64,000 nucleotides of DNA from Pseudoalteromonas sp. Z1A8 (GCF_011378855.1 NZ_WTLB01000016.1:19955-83954); one strand, 5' to 3'; positions 31,640 to 40,072 are shown, counted from the first letter of the stretch. A program made the numbers and translations. The notes: a model not told the origin generated them from the sequence alone.

Positions 31640-31725
31640 ATTAAATCAATGATTTACAGTTTTATTTTGTTTTTAGTTTTTTTCTGTGTAGCACATATGT
31701 AGCTTGTTGATGTCTGTTATTCTAT

Positions 31726-32319
31726 TTAATCTACGGAGTAAATTTGATGATTACGCTCATACCAAATCATATAGAAGTGGCCTTGGAGCTCTATCCCCCA
31801 AGCTCTTTTCTTATTACCAAGTCGAAACCTAAACAATGTATCAAATTGTTCTAAGTCTCGCTCTATCCAACGCTCTACGGCTTCATCACATAAATCACTG
31901 ATATCATGGTCGTGATGCATTAAGTGCATTGTATCTGATGTCATAGCTTGGATTTCTTTCCAATCATGGCCTTCAAGAGAGTCTAAGTATTTAGCTATTT
32001 CGTTATTCCATTCATCACTGGCCCACCCTCTATCTTCACCCCATGACCACTGCTCATATTTATCAGCGGCTCTCGCGCACCATGTCATTTTTAGACCAAA
32101 TCTAGAGCCAGATTGGTTTATAATTGGTTGTTTCGGAGTTTCTAATTCTGAGATATTTGCATCTAGTTTAGGGTACTTATCCAAATCGGGCAGAAATTGT
32201 ATTTTAGGGATTTGTTCTGGGTTACTTTCGATAAAGTCAGCTCTGAATTTTACTGACTTTTCTTGACGTTTTTTTTTCCGAGCGTCTTTCCGAGCTTCCC
32301 TCTCTAGTTTCTTTATCAT
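31726..32319 (-). CDS. Putative toxin partner of the Panacea antitoxin
   Basis: A 197-residue protein of unrecognised family. It starts with a highly basic segment (LEREARKDARKKKRQEK), a Pro-rich middle, then an acidic Trp-rich part (YEQWSWGEDRGWASDEWNNE) and a C-terminal strand-rich motif, FRFRLGNKKRAWGIELQGHF then YMIWYERNHQIYSV. It starts five bases after the stop of the Panacea-domain gene, the tight order expected for an antitoxin-toxin pair. Toxin function is inferred purely from this arrangement; a target cannot be proposed. AT-rich codons and the neighbouring phage remnant suggest acquisition by transfer. Confidence 0.55.
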   Translation of the reverse strand: MIKKLEREARKDARKKKRQEKSVKFRADFIESNPEQIPKIQFLPDLDKYPKLDANISELETPKQPIINQSGSRFGLKMTWCARAADKYEQWSWGEDRGWASDEWNNEIAKYLDSLEGHDWKEIQAMTSDTMHLMHHDHDISDLCDEAVERWIERDLEQFDTLFRFRLGNKKRAWGIELQGHFYMIWYERNHQIYSVD

Positions 32320-32324
32320 AATAG

Positions 32325-32759
32325 TTAAAGCGCAGAGTAATATTCTTCCATAGAGCCTTTAGATATAGCCTCATTTGATGAGTCCATTGCATTTAGTCCA
32401 GCACGAGCATCCTTCCAAGGAGATTCTTTATGTGTCAAATTACTTAACCATTGAGCACTTTTATCACCATAAAACTTAAGGACAGAGTCAATAGTGTCAA
32501 TTTGATCTTCAGTTAAGTTTTTGGGATCACCTTTAGAAAAAGTATCACTTTTAACTTTAAACATACCTCTATGCTGTTCGTAAATTGTTCGAAGTACTGG
32601 ACCATTAGCCCATGCTTCAAAGTCTTCTGAAAAGAGCTCTTCCTCATCCCAAACCAGCGACCACGCCTGACTATAGTAAACTAGTTTTTGCAATTTCATT
32701 GCAGAAATTTCACCTAACTCTTTTAATATGTATTTTACTACATCAAATTCATTTGCCAT
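32325..32759 (-). CDS. Panacea-domain (DUF4065 / SocA-like) putative antitoxin
   Basis: A 144-residue protein with the DUF4065 hallmarks: MKLQKLVYYSQAWSLVW near the N-terminus, FEAWANGPVLRTIYEQHRG, and LSNLTHKESPWKDAR near the end. This domain occurs in SocA, the Caulobacter antitoxin that delivers SocB to ClpXP, and in many hyper-promiscuous antitoxins paired with unrelated toxins. It is the first gene of the pair on the minus strand and would be expressed from a promoter within 32760-32900. Confidence 0.82.
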   Translation of the reverse strand: MANEFDVVKYILKELGEISAMKLQKLVYYSQAWSLVWDEEELFSEDFEAWANGPVLRTIYEQHRGMFKVKSDTFSKGDPKNLTEDQIDTIDSVLKFYGDKSAQWLSNLTHKESPWKDARAGLNAMDSSNEAISKGSMEEYYSAL

Positions 32760-32997
32760 TTTTTACTTCTCCATTTTTCAGACATTTTAGTTGATAGAGG
32801 CTAATTTGTATATGATTGTGTTTATGAGGGAATGGGCGCATATAATGATTTGTAAACGAGTAATCAGGTTGGAGCGTTTTAAGTTGAATTTTATCCCTTA
32901 GTACAGTTATTTACAGAACTCCAAGTAAGAGCCTTTTTGCCATTCTGGCAAATGGTAAGTTAAAGGTAATTTTTGGCTTATTACTGGTGTTTGATAT

Positions 32998-33131
32998 GAG
33001 CTAAAGCTTAGTTTAGTTAAGAGCTTTAGCTATTTGAAATGTTGTATTTAACTGCAATTTTATTTAACAGTGATAGCTTTAGCTCTTTTTAGATAATACT
33101 GAGCTTTAGCTGATACGTTATAGCTTTAGAT
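32998..33131. repeat. Iteron-like repeats of AGCTTTAGCT
   Basis: The decamer AGCTTTAGCT occurs at 33022-33031, 33075-33084 and 33102-33111, a truncated AGCTTTAGA at 33122, and its reverse complement AGCTAAAGCT at 33000-33009. Apart from these, the 459-bp gap 32760-33218 shows only a TTTGCCA/TGGCAAA hairpin near 32937-32952 and no gene. Short clustered repeats beside a replication-initiator fragment are reminiscent of origin iterons. Confidence 0.6.
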
Positions 33132-33218
33132 TATGCCTTTTCTACCTTCCATGAATAGTGCCTTGTGCTATTACCTTTTTACAAGCGGCTTTCCCAGCGA
33201 ACCACAAGCCTTTTACTT

Positions 33219-33830
33219 TTAGTATGAGTTCACCTCGTAATAGCTTTGTAAGTACTCGCCAGTATCCTCAACGATGTTTAAATTGGTGTATAACCTGATA
33301 GGTCTATCTTTTAGTTTTGTGTGTAAACCGCCCATAGCGAGTATGTAGCCTTTCCAATCGCTATTATCAGCAGCAAAGCGAGCTTGTTCTAATAGGCTAT
33401 CTTTTTTATCATTAAACATAGAGCGCAAACGTCTTAATTCGCGCCATACAGAAACGCTCGCACCGCCAATTTGTTGAAATTGGCGAATACACCAAACGAT
33501 GCCCACGCATCAATACGTTGTGCTACAAGTAGCGAATCGTTACCAAATTTATCTTCACCTACACCTTCACCATCTATATTTTTCGCTATGTATTTTAAAA
33601 TATAGCCAGTTGCAGAGCCTTTGTTTGGGTCTATTTGTTTAAAGTCATAACGGTTTTCCGCTGCACCTTTTTCGTCACCATCAACTTCTAACGCGTAATG
33701 GCGAATAATAGATTTTAATGCGTCTAGCTTTTCGCTCTCAATAAAAAACAGCATATGCCAATGTGGTGTTTTACTTACCTTCCCCATACTTCATGTATAG
33801 CGTATATGTAGTAGTGTTTCGTTTTTAATT
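33219..33830 (-). pseudogene. Frameshifted fragment of a GpA-type phage replication initiator
   Basis: Rolling-circle replication protein remnant (bacteriophage replication gene A family). In three frames read from 33830 down: YTLYMKYGEGK, then KTPHWHMLFFIESEK through GYILKYIAKNIDG and RIDAWASFG, then IRQFQQIGGASVSVWRELRR. The HWHMLFF metal-binding HUH motif is intact, but frames shift near 33785 and near 33490 and both ends are missing. The nuclease tyrosines of a full-length protein are not visible. Pseudoalteromonas phage PM2 and its prophage relatives use this class of initiator, so a corticovirus-like or P2-like source is possible. Confidence 0.75.
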
Positions 33831-34418
33831 AAAGGCGTTTAAAGCTTCTTGCTCGCATTTTTCACGCTCTGCAATCATGGTTTCAAAGTCAGCTTGAATT
33901 TGCGTTAGAACGGCTGGTGGGTTAAGTCGTTTGATTCTTTTAAATTGAATGCTTTCTTCTTCATCATAGGCGAGTATAGCTAAAGTGATTTTTTCGCGTT
34001 CAATACCATTTGAAAATAATCCTTCTGCATCTAATTGCATAAGTACTTTTTCCATTGCTGTAAGCCATTGGTGCCAATTATCCATCGCCTCTATATCGGA
34101 TTGAAACAAATCAATGCTGTTTTCTAGTTTTTGGCATTCTAGCGTTGTTTCATCAAAGTATTCTGAATAACTCTCAAGCGTTGGGTAGTCATCAGGGTTC
34201 CATTTAGCCATATAAAAGCTACTTACATCGTTGTTGTACTCTGTTTCAAATACTTCTTTTAAATCTGATAAAGTATTAAACATTGGCAGTAATGAGTAGC
34301 TGCCTGTGTGGTAAAAACCCATTACATAAAGATCGTTACCATATTTTTGAATGATGTCTTTAAATGTTTTTTTGGTATCTTGATAAAGTGTTTTTTCGAA
34401 GTTTTTAGTATCTAACAT
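33825..34418 (-). CDS. DUF4303-like protein
   Basis: A 197-residue soluble, acidic protein resembling the DUF4303 family (NDLYVMGFYHTGSYSLLPMFN, FYMAKWNPDDYP, EYFDETTLECQKLE). The family is found near polymorphic toxins and in accessory regions, and an immunity role has been suggested but not shown. The start at 34418 (MLDTKNFEKTLYQD) is chosen because the longer frame from 34478 is encoded inside the terminator hairpin of the next gene. No toxin is adjacent. Assignment is moderate. Confidence 0.6.
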   Translation of the reverse strand: MLDTKNFEKTLYQDTKKTFKDIIQKYGNDLYVMGFYHTGSYSLLPMFNTLSDLKEVFETEYNNDVSSFYMAKWNPDDYPTLESYSEYFDETTLECQKLENSIDLFQSDIEAMDNWHQWLTAMEKVLMQLDAEGLFSNGIEREKITLAILAYDEEESIQFKRIKRLNPPAVLTQIQADFETMIAEREKCEQEALNAFN

Positions 34419-34464
34419 AAACGGGTTATTTCTTTTCTGATTACTGAAATTGATATGAAAAAAG

Positions 34465-34483
34465 TGAGTGATTAACACTCACC
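34465..34483 (-). terminator. Terminator after the DHH phosphoesterase gene
   Basis: On the minus strand GTGAGTG-TTAAT-CACTCAC is followed by TTTTTTC, a good intrinsic terminator 52 bases past the stop at 34535. Confidence 0.8.
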
Positions 34484-34534
34484 CTGCAAAAATAAAATAA
34501 CCAGAGCGACTACTCTGATTATTGTAAGTTAATA

Positions 34535-35467
34535 TTAGCCATCACTTGTAATTGTATCGATTAACTCACTAAGCACGGCTTCAGATTTACTAGTTTCTAC
34601 TTGGCAAGTACCGGCATTTAAATGTCCGCCACCATTATATTTAAGGCACAGCTCGCCAACATTGGTGTTTGAGCTGCGGTTAGTGATTGATTTGCCAACG
34701 GCATACACTACGTTTTGCTTTTTAAGGCCCCACATTTTATGAATCGAGATATTGCAGTCGGGGTACATTGCATAAATAACAAATCGGTTTGTGGCGTAAA
34801 TTGTTTCTTCTTGGGTTAAATCAAGGACCACTAAGTTTTTATGGACGGTAGCGCATTGAGAAATTTGCTCTTTGGCTTTTTCGTTATGCTCGTTATATAA
34901 AGCAACACGTTCAACTACGTCTTCCATTTTTAGGATTTCTTTGATGCTCTGATCTTTACACGCATCAATCAGTTTCATCATTAATTGGTAGTTTGAAATT
35001 TTAAATTCGCGGAAACGGCCTAACCCTGTACGCGCATCCATAATAAAGTTCATTAATACCCAATCGGTTGGGTTTAATATTTCGTCTTTTGAAAACTGAG
35101 CAGCATCGCCTTTATCTACTGCGTCCATCATTTCAACAGAAATATTTGGAAGTTTTTCAGCGCCGCCATAATAATCATAAACTACGCGAGCTGCTGATGG
35201 GGCTTCTGGGTCAATAATATGATTTTTTATATCGCTTGAGTTACGAACGGTTTCGCTAAGGTGATGATCGAATGCTATATGACAGCCCGCAACGTAGGGG
35301 AGGTTAGTGGTAATGTCGTTTTCGGTAATGTCTATTTTGCCGTCTTGCATGTCTTTTGGGTGAACAAACAAAATATCGTCTATTAGGTCTAAGTCTTTGA
35401 GCAATACGGCACACACTAAGCCATCAAAATCGCTGCGAGTGACTAGTCTAAATTTATTATTGGGCAT
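34535..35467 (-). CDS. DHH-family phosphoesterase (exopolyphosphatase-like)
   Basis: A 310-residue protein with DHH-family metal motifs: TRSDFDGLVCA (Asp13, Asp15), IAFDHHLSE (Asp67-His68-His69) and a C-terminal DHHA1-type GGGHLNAGTC. Relatives include PPX1-type exopolyphosphatases, inorganic pyrophosphatases and oligoribonucleases; the substrate here is not determinable by eye. It stands alone between two terminators. No linkage to the phage-like segment is evident, so it probably marks the return to core chromosome. Confidence 0.8.
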   Translation of the reverse strand: MPNNKFRLVTRSDFDGLVCAVLLKDLDLIDDILFVHPKDMQDGKIDITENDITTNLPYVAGCHIAFDHHLSETVRNSSDIKNHIIDPEAPSAARVVYDYYGGAEKLPNISVEMMDAVDKGDAAQFSKDEILNPTDWVLMNFIMDARTGLGRFREFKISNYQLMMKLIDACKDQSIKEILKMEDVVERVALYNEHNEKAKEQISQCATVHKNLVVLDLTQEETIYATNRFVIYAMYPDCNISIHKMWGLKKQNVVYAVGKSITNRSSNTNVGELCLKYNGGGHLNAGTCQVETSKSEAVLSELIDTITSDG

Positions 35468-35552
35468 AGTTATTCCATCTTTTTAATTTATTATCAATTT
35501 ATTGTAACAGCAAATGTACTTTTTGAGAGGTTAGCTTAAAAAAAACACATAA

Positions 35553-35580
35553 AAAAGCCAAAACAGATGTTTTGGCTTTT
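35553..35580 (-). terminator. Terminator after the flavoprotein gene
   Basis: AAAAGCCAAAACA and TGTTTTGGCTTTT pair on the minus strand and are followed by TT, downstream of the stop at 35612. Confidence 0.85.
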
Positions 35581-35611
35581 GCTTAGCAAGTTTGTATGTG
35601 TGGTAAATAGG

Positions 35612-37060
35612 TTATGCGCCTGGGCCACATTCCATACATGAATTTACAATGTCTGGGCCAAATTTAAGTTTGGCGTTTAAGTCGCGAAGGGCGGTGCGTA
35701 ACCCTTCTTCAATTACTGGGTGGTAAAATGGCATATCAAGCATTTCTGGTACGGTCATTTTGTTTTGTACAGCCCATGCGAGTAAGTGAGCAATATGTTC
35801 GGCTTGTGGGCCAATAAATTCTGCACCTAAAAATAAGCCTGTACCTTGCTCTGCATATACACGCATATGACCTTTATTTTTTAGCATTACTCGGCTGCGG
35901 CCTTGATTTTCAAAGCTGACTTCGCCTACTTCAAAACAACCACATGGGCCTAATCGGTCAGTAATTTGCTTGTAGCTTTCGCCTACCATTGCTATTTGTG
36001 GGTCGCTAAATACGGCTGCAATTTTTGCTCTACGCAGACCTATACGTACATCTGGGAAGCGCCCAGCATTTTGACCTGCAATAGCACCTTGGTCTGATGC
36101 TTCGTGTAGCAGTGGGAGCATGTTACTTGCATCACCTGCTATGAATATATTCGATTCACCACATTGCATTGTGTGCGTGTCTGCGTGCGGTACGCCGCGT
36201 TCATCAAGCTCAATGCCGGTGTTTTCAAGGCCTAGTTTATCTACGTTAGGTACTCGGCCTGTGGCTGCAAGTACGTAGTCAAACTGTTCGGTGTGTTTTT
36301 CACCTTGTTTGTCGGTGTAAGTTAGCTGTGCTTTGTCGCCAACTTGCATCATGTCAGATACGTTTGAGTCGGTATCTACAAAAAATTCTTCAGTAAAAAC
36401 AGTGTTTGCATAGTCTTTTACTACTGGGTCTGTAAGTGGGCCAATTGCGCCGCCTACACCAAATAGTTTTACATTTACGCCTAGTCGGCTAAGTGCTTGG
36501 CCAATTTCAAGACCTATAACACCAGGGCCAAATACAGCGACTGATTCTGGTAGGTCATCCCAATCAAATACGTCGTCGTTGATAATAAGTTTGTCGCCAA
36601 AGTTATTAAATACGCCAGGGTATGAAGGGCGTGAACCGGTAGCAATTACAAAGCGTTTTGCTGTAATAATTGTATGGTCGTCTATTTGTACGCGGTTTGT
36701 ATCTAAAAATTGTGCGTAGCCACGAATTTTATCACCATCAGGTAATTCATCTACGGCTTCTACTACGAATCCTGCAAAACGATCTCGTTCACTTTTAACG
36801 CGTGCCATAACTGCTTTGCCATCAATGACTGGCTTTGAGCTATGAACACCAAATGCAGGTGCCATTTCAATTGCGTGTGCGGCTTCGGCGGCTGCAATCA
36901 ATAACTTACTTGGCATACAACCAACACGTGCACATGTGGTGCCGTATGGGCCTGATTCGATCATTAATACGTTTTGTGTAAACTGTTTAGCGTTACGGTA
37001 AGCACTTAAACCAGCAGTACCTGCGCCTATAACAACAACATCGGTTTGCAATTCTTTCAT
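35612..37060 (-). CDS. Dihydrolipoamide dehydrogenase-like flavoprotein
   Basis: Class-I pyridine nucleotide-disulfide oxidoreductase, 482 residues. FAD-binding VVVIGAGTAGLSA starts the protein; the redox disulfide is Cys43/Cys48 in CARVGCMPSK; the NAD-binding GPGVIGLEIGQALS and C-terminal FYHPVIEEGLRTAL follow. The tail ends CMECGPGA, an extra Cys-X-X-Cys pair absent from ordinary Lpd. No dehydrogenase E1/E2 genes are nearby; instead it lies downstream of a peroxiredoxin-glutaredoxin gene, pointing to thiol-redox defence. Start 37060 follows AGAGGAAAAAATACT; the longer frame to 37090 falls inside a hairpin. Confidence 0.88.
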   Translation of the reverse strand: MKELQTDVVVIGAGTAGLSAYRNAKQFTQNVLMIESGPYGTTCARVGCMPSKLLIAAAEAAHAIEMAPAFGVHSSKPVIDGKAVMARVKSERDRFAGFVVEAVDELPDGDKIRGYAQFLDTNRVQIDDHTIITAKRFVIATGSRPSYPGVFNNFGDKLIINDDVFDWDDLPESVAVFGPGVIGLEIGQALSRLGVNVKLFGVGGAIGPLTDPVVKDYANTVFTEEFFVDTDSNVSDMMQVGDKAQLTYTDKQGEKHTEQFDYVLAATGRVPNVDKLGLENTGIELDERGVPHADTHTMQCGESNIFIAGDASNMLPLLHEASDQGAIAGQNAGRFPDVRIGLRRAKIAAVFSDPQIAMVGESYKQITDRLGPCGCFEVGEVSFENQGRSRVMLKNKGHMRVYAEQGTGLFLGAEFIGPQAEHIAHLLAWAVQNKMTVPEMLDMPFYHPVIEEGLRTALRDLNAKLKFGPDIVNSCMECGPGA

Positions 37061-37079
37061 AGTATTTTTTCCTCTAATA

Positions 37080-37107
37080 AATAGGGGCATAAAAGCCCCT
37101 ATTTTTT
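37080..37107. terminator. Hairpin between peroxiredoxin and flavoprotein genes
   Basis: AATAGGGGC and GCCCCTATT form a nine-base stem around six bases. The T-run is stronger on the plus strand; on the minus strand it may only attenuate read-through from the peroxiredoxin gene. Confidence 0.65.
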
Positions 37108-37142
37108 ACCCACTAACTTTAGGTATCTAATTTACTTATTAA

Positions 37143-37871
37143 TTAAGCAAAGTATTTTTCTAAGTCGTCTGAACCACCGATGTGTTTACCACCAATGAAT
37201 ATTTGTGGAACAGTGTCACGACCAGATACAGCTTTTAGACTTGTTAGTGATGCGCCTGCACCCATAACAATCTCTTCATATGCGAAGCCTTTTTCTGCAA
37301 GAAGCTCTTTCGCTTTTTTACAGAAAGGACAGCCAGGTTTAGTAAAGATGCTTACTGGTTCTGGTTTAGCTTGCTTAGGGTTGATGTAATCAAGCATTGT
37401 GTCTGCGTCAGATACTTCAAACGGGTCACCTGGTAAATCTGGTTCGATGAACATTTTGTCAATCACGCCATCTTTAACCAGCATAGAGTATCTCCAGCTG
37501 CGCTTACCAAAACCTAGGTCGCTTTTATCTACTAACATGCCCATGCCGTCAGTAAATTCGCCGTTGCCGTCTGGTAATAAAGTAATGTTTTGCGCTTCTT
37601 GATGCTCAGCCCATGCATTCATTACAAAGGTATCGTTTACTGATAAACATACAATTTCGTCAACGCCATTTTGCTTAAGTACGCCAGCTAATTCGTTGTA
37701 ACGTGGTAAGTGAGTTGATGAACATGTTGGTGTGAATGCACCTGGTAGTGAAAACACGACAACCGTTTTACCTTTAAAAATTTCATCTGTAGTTACTGAT
37801 TTCCATTCGTCGTTTTGACGAGTAGCAAATGTAACACTTGGGATTGTTTGACCTTCAATATTGTTTAACAT
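37143..37871 (-). CDS. Peroxiredoxin-glutaredoxin fusion protein (Prx5-Grx)
   Basis: A hybrid peroxidase of 242 residues. The N-terminal Prx5-type domain has the peroxidatic Cys50 in [13 protein letters not shown]; after residue about 170 comes a glutaredoxin domain with Cys181-Pro-Phe-Cys184 in [15 protein letters not shown]. Such fusions reduce hydrogen peroxide and alkyl peroxides directly with glutathione. The start at 37871 ([11 protein letters not shown]) follows AAGAGGAACAAAAACT; the longer frame to 37931 would begin inside the OxyR site. It is divergent from oxyR, consistent with OxyR control. Confidence 0.95.
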   Translation of the reverse strand: MLNNIEGQTIPSVTFATRQNDEWKSVTTDEIFKGKTVVVFSLPGAFTPTCSSTHLPRYNELAGVLKQNGVDEIVCLSVNDTFVMNAWAEHQEAQNITLLPDGNGEFTDGMGMLVDKSDLGFGKRSWRYSMLVKDGVIDKMFIEPDLPGDPFEVSDADTMLDYINPKQAKPEPVSIFTKPGCPFCKKAKELLAEKGFAYEEIVMGAGASLTSLKAVSGRDTVPQIFIGGKHIGGSDDLEKYFA

Positions 37872-37930
37872 AGTTTTTGTTCCTCTTGATTTGATGGAGC
37901 CATTATGGCGAATAAATAAATATAGTTCCA

Positions 37931-37967
37931 ATCGTTTGTTTGTATTAAACTAATAGGTATAACCTAT
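37931..37967. promoter_or_regulatory. OxyR operator between the Prx-Grx gene and oxyR
   Basis: Against the OxyR consensus ATAG-N7-CTAT-N7-ATAG-N7-CTAT the sequence reads ATCG, GTAT, ATAG, CTAT with exact spacings at 37931, 37942, 37953 and 37964: 14 of 16 positions. It ends 15 bases before the oxyR ATG and lies about 60 bases upstream of the peroxiredoxin start. Confidence 0.8.
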
Positions 37968-37982
37968 CATGTAGAGCTGAAT

Positions 37983-38882
37983 ATGAACTTAAAAGATTTT
38001 GAATATGTAAAAGCAATAGCGCAATACAAGCATTTTCGCAAAGCTGCAGATGCATGTTTTGTTAGCCAGCCTACATTAAGTGGTCAAGTAAAAAAACTCG
38101 AAAATGATCTTGGCGTTACTTTGTTTGATCGCTCAACCAAGCAAGTTACCTTAACAGCAAAAGGTGAACGTTTATTAACGCAAATAGAGATCATTTTAGA
38201 ACAAACGCAAATACTCAAAGAACTTGCAGCTACTTCTAACGAGCCCCTACAAGGTAAATTAACTATTGGTATTATTCCTACCATAGCACCGTATTTACTG
38301 CCTGCGTTATTAACATCGATGAAAGCGGCTTTTATTAATAGCCAGTTTTCATTTATCGAAATGCAAACAGCCACTATTTTAGAGGCACTTGATAGCGGCG
38401 AACTCGACTTTGCTATTTTAGCCGACGTACCAGAGCTTAAAAACTACTATACAATTAATTTGTATAAAGAAGATTTTTTAGTTGCTGTCTCGCTAGATAA
38501 CACGCTTTCTAAGCATAAAAAAGTAGCGCTTAGTGACCTGCAAGGTTGTAGCCTATTAATGTTAAGTGATGGTCATTGCTTTAAAGATCAAGCCCAAAAG
38601 TTTTGTTTTTCTGCAGGTGTCGATGTATCTAATCAGTATAAAGGTAATAGTTTAGAAACATTATTAGCGTTAGTGGCCATGGATGACGGTATTACATTTG
38701 TACCCAAACTGGCATGTACCGCCCGTGTAGGAATTGATTACTTGCCTATATTCCCTAATCAGCAGCGTAATGTGGTGTTTGCATGCAGAAAGCATTATCC
38801 GCATTTATCTGGTGTAGAACAATTGGGTGAGTGGTTATCGGCTCACCCTAATTTAAAAGCTAAATTGAGTAAAAAACTTTAA
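37983..38882 (+). CDS. oxyR: OxyR, peroxide-sensing LysR-type regulator
   Basis: A 299-residue LysR-type activator. The helix-turn-helix lies in FRKAADACFVSQPTLSGQVK, and the redox pair is Cys199 and Cys208 in GHCFKDQAQKFC, identical in numbering to E. coli OxyR, so this is OxyR rather than a generic LysR. Peroxide forms the disulfide and changes DNA binding. It shares its upstream region with the divergent peroxiredoxin gene and probably regulates both. Its 3' end overlaps the convergent flgT stop by four bases. Confidence 0.96.
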   Translation: MNLKDFEYVKAIAQYKHFRKAADACFVSQPTLSGQVKKLENDLGVTLFDRSTKQVTLTAKGERLLTQIEIILEQTQILKELAATSNEPLQGKLTIGIIPTIAPYLLPALLTSMKAAFINSQFSFIEMQTATILEALDSGELDFAILADVPELKNYYTINLYKEDFLVAVSLDNTLSKHKKVALSDLQGCSLLMLSDGHCFKDQAQKFCFSAGVDVSNQYKGNSLETLLALVAMDDGITFVPKLACTARVGIDYLPIFPNQQRNVVFACRKHYPHLSGVEQLGEWLSAHPNLKAKLSKKL

Positions 38883-40072
38883 AGATCTTGGCTGATTATT
38901 TCTACTACATCGTTAATTTGCACGCCAGGTAGCGGTTTATTGTCAACACTAACTGCTACTGCGGTTTGCTGGTAAAGCTGCTCAATGCGAATTTCATTAA
39001 GCGTGGTGATAGTGTGCGGCATTACATTACCTGCGGCATCGGTTAAATAGTTATGATGCGCAATACTTAGCGTCTGGCCTTTTTTCAAACCATGGGCTTT
39101 ACCTAAGTTAATAACGATTTTGCTATTTTCCATGTGCATTATTTTGCCTTGAGTTGGCAAACACGCCATGGCAGCTTGAATATCATAACTTACCGATTGG
39201 TTGATATCGGTTATGCTTTGCCCATAAGGCGATTGCCAAAATCTATCACTATTAACATCCACTATCGTTGTTTTTTCAAATGGCCAAATTGCTTGAGTAT
39301 GGTAACTATTTTGCCAAAGTTGCTCATAGGTAGTGCCATCAAATAGTGCAAATTCAATGTTGTAACTGCGCTCATACGCCTCGTCTTGCCAAAATGCGTA
39401 ATCGTTATTAAGTTTGTCGCTGGTCGAAAGGCTGGTTATTTGGCTAAGCAGGACATATTGAGCATTACTGCGTGAAGATATTTCTTCTAATTGAGCGTTT
39501 GAATAGTCGTGCTGCTGCGAAAAGTACTTATCTACGCTTATTGCATTATTGTAGTAGGCAACGGGTATAGCGCTCATTTTTGATTTTTGCAGTGAGGTAA
39601 AAATGTTTTTGCTAATCGCTTTACTTACGTCAAATATTTGACCCATTTTAGCGTGTTCACGATGAACTAGTTGGCTTTGTGTAACAGCCACAAATTTATT
39701 AAAGCTATTTTGTGGGCATTGCTCTGTTTGAGAAAAAATATCGAGTCGTAATGTAATAGCAAATTTATTGTCGTATTTATTTTCGCTGATCAGTTCAATT
39801 TTTTGAATTTCGCCGTGGCTGCTAATTTTGAGTTGATCCTGCATTAACACGCCATCTACCAAGGTTTGCACAGAGCTAACCCGTGCCCCAGAGAACACTA
39901 ACGCTTGTGTAATCGCATCTTTTATAGCAGCAGATTTAGCGGCACTCGTATCACCATTTTGAACGTTCGCATGGCCCGTTGATTCATACCACTGCGCTTT
40001 AGTAAAAGGGGAGAACGTTAATAATGCCGTTGCACTTAACCCTGCAAATGCCAATGATAAAAACGACTTCAT
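38879..40072 (-). CDS. flgT: Flagellar assembly protein FlgT (H-ring)
   Basis: Periplasmic component of the H-ring around the LP-ring of Vibrio-type polar flagella, needed for stator MotX/MotY assembly. The 397-residue product starts with a signal peptide cleaved around TKA-QWYES, followed by the FlgT N-terminal domain (AAKSAAIKDAITQALVFSGA) and a C-terminal domain with KIVINLGKAHGLKKGQTLSI. It is divergent from flgP with a sigma-54 motif in front. It overlaps the end of oxyR by four bases. Confidence 0.93.
   Translation of the reverse strand: MKSFLSLAFAGLSATALLTFSPFTKAQWYESTGHANVQNGDTSAAKSAAIKDAITQALVFSGARVSSVQTLVDGVLMQDQLKISSHGEIQKIELISENKYDNKFAITLRLDIFSQTEQCPQNSFNKFVAVTQSQLVHREHAKMGQIFDVSKAISKNIFTSLQKSKMSAIPVAYYNNAISVDKYFSQQHDYSNAQLEEISSRSNAQYVLLSQITSLSTSDKLNNDYAFWQDEAYERSYNIEFALFDGTTYEQLWQNSYHTQAIWPFEKTTIVDVNSDRFWQSPYGQSITDINQSVSYDIQAAMACLPTQGKIMHMENSKIVINLGKAHGLKKGQTLSIAHHNYLTDAAGNVMPHTITTLNEIRIEQLYQQTAVAVSVDNKPLPGVQINDVVEIISQDL

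Noticed and set aside
34419..34478. Longer start of the DUF4303-like gene at 34478
   Set aside because: The extra 20 codons are encoded in the terminator of the neighbouring DHH gene.
31565..34534. Prophage attachment-site duplication of the tRNA-Arg 3' end
   Set aside because: No convincing second copy of the AGGGGCTACCA end was seen downstream by eye.
37061..37090. Longer start of the Lpd-like flavoprotein at 37090
   Set aside because: The extra ten codons come from the hairpin at 37080-37107; the ATG at 37060 has AGAGG upstream.
37872..37931. Longer peroxiredoxin start at 37931
   Set aside because: It would begin within the OxyR operator, lacks homology, and the internal ATG at 37871 has a strong Shine-Dalgarno sequence.
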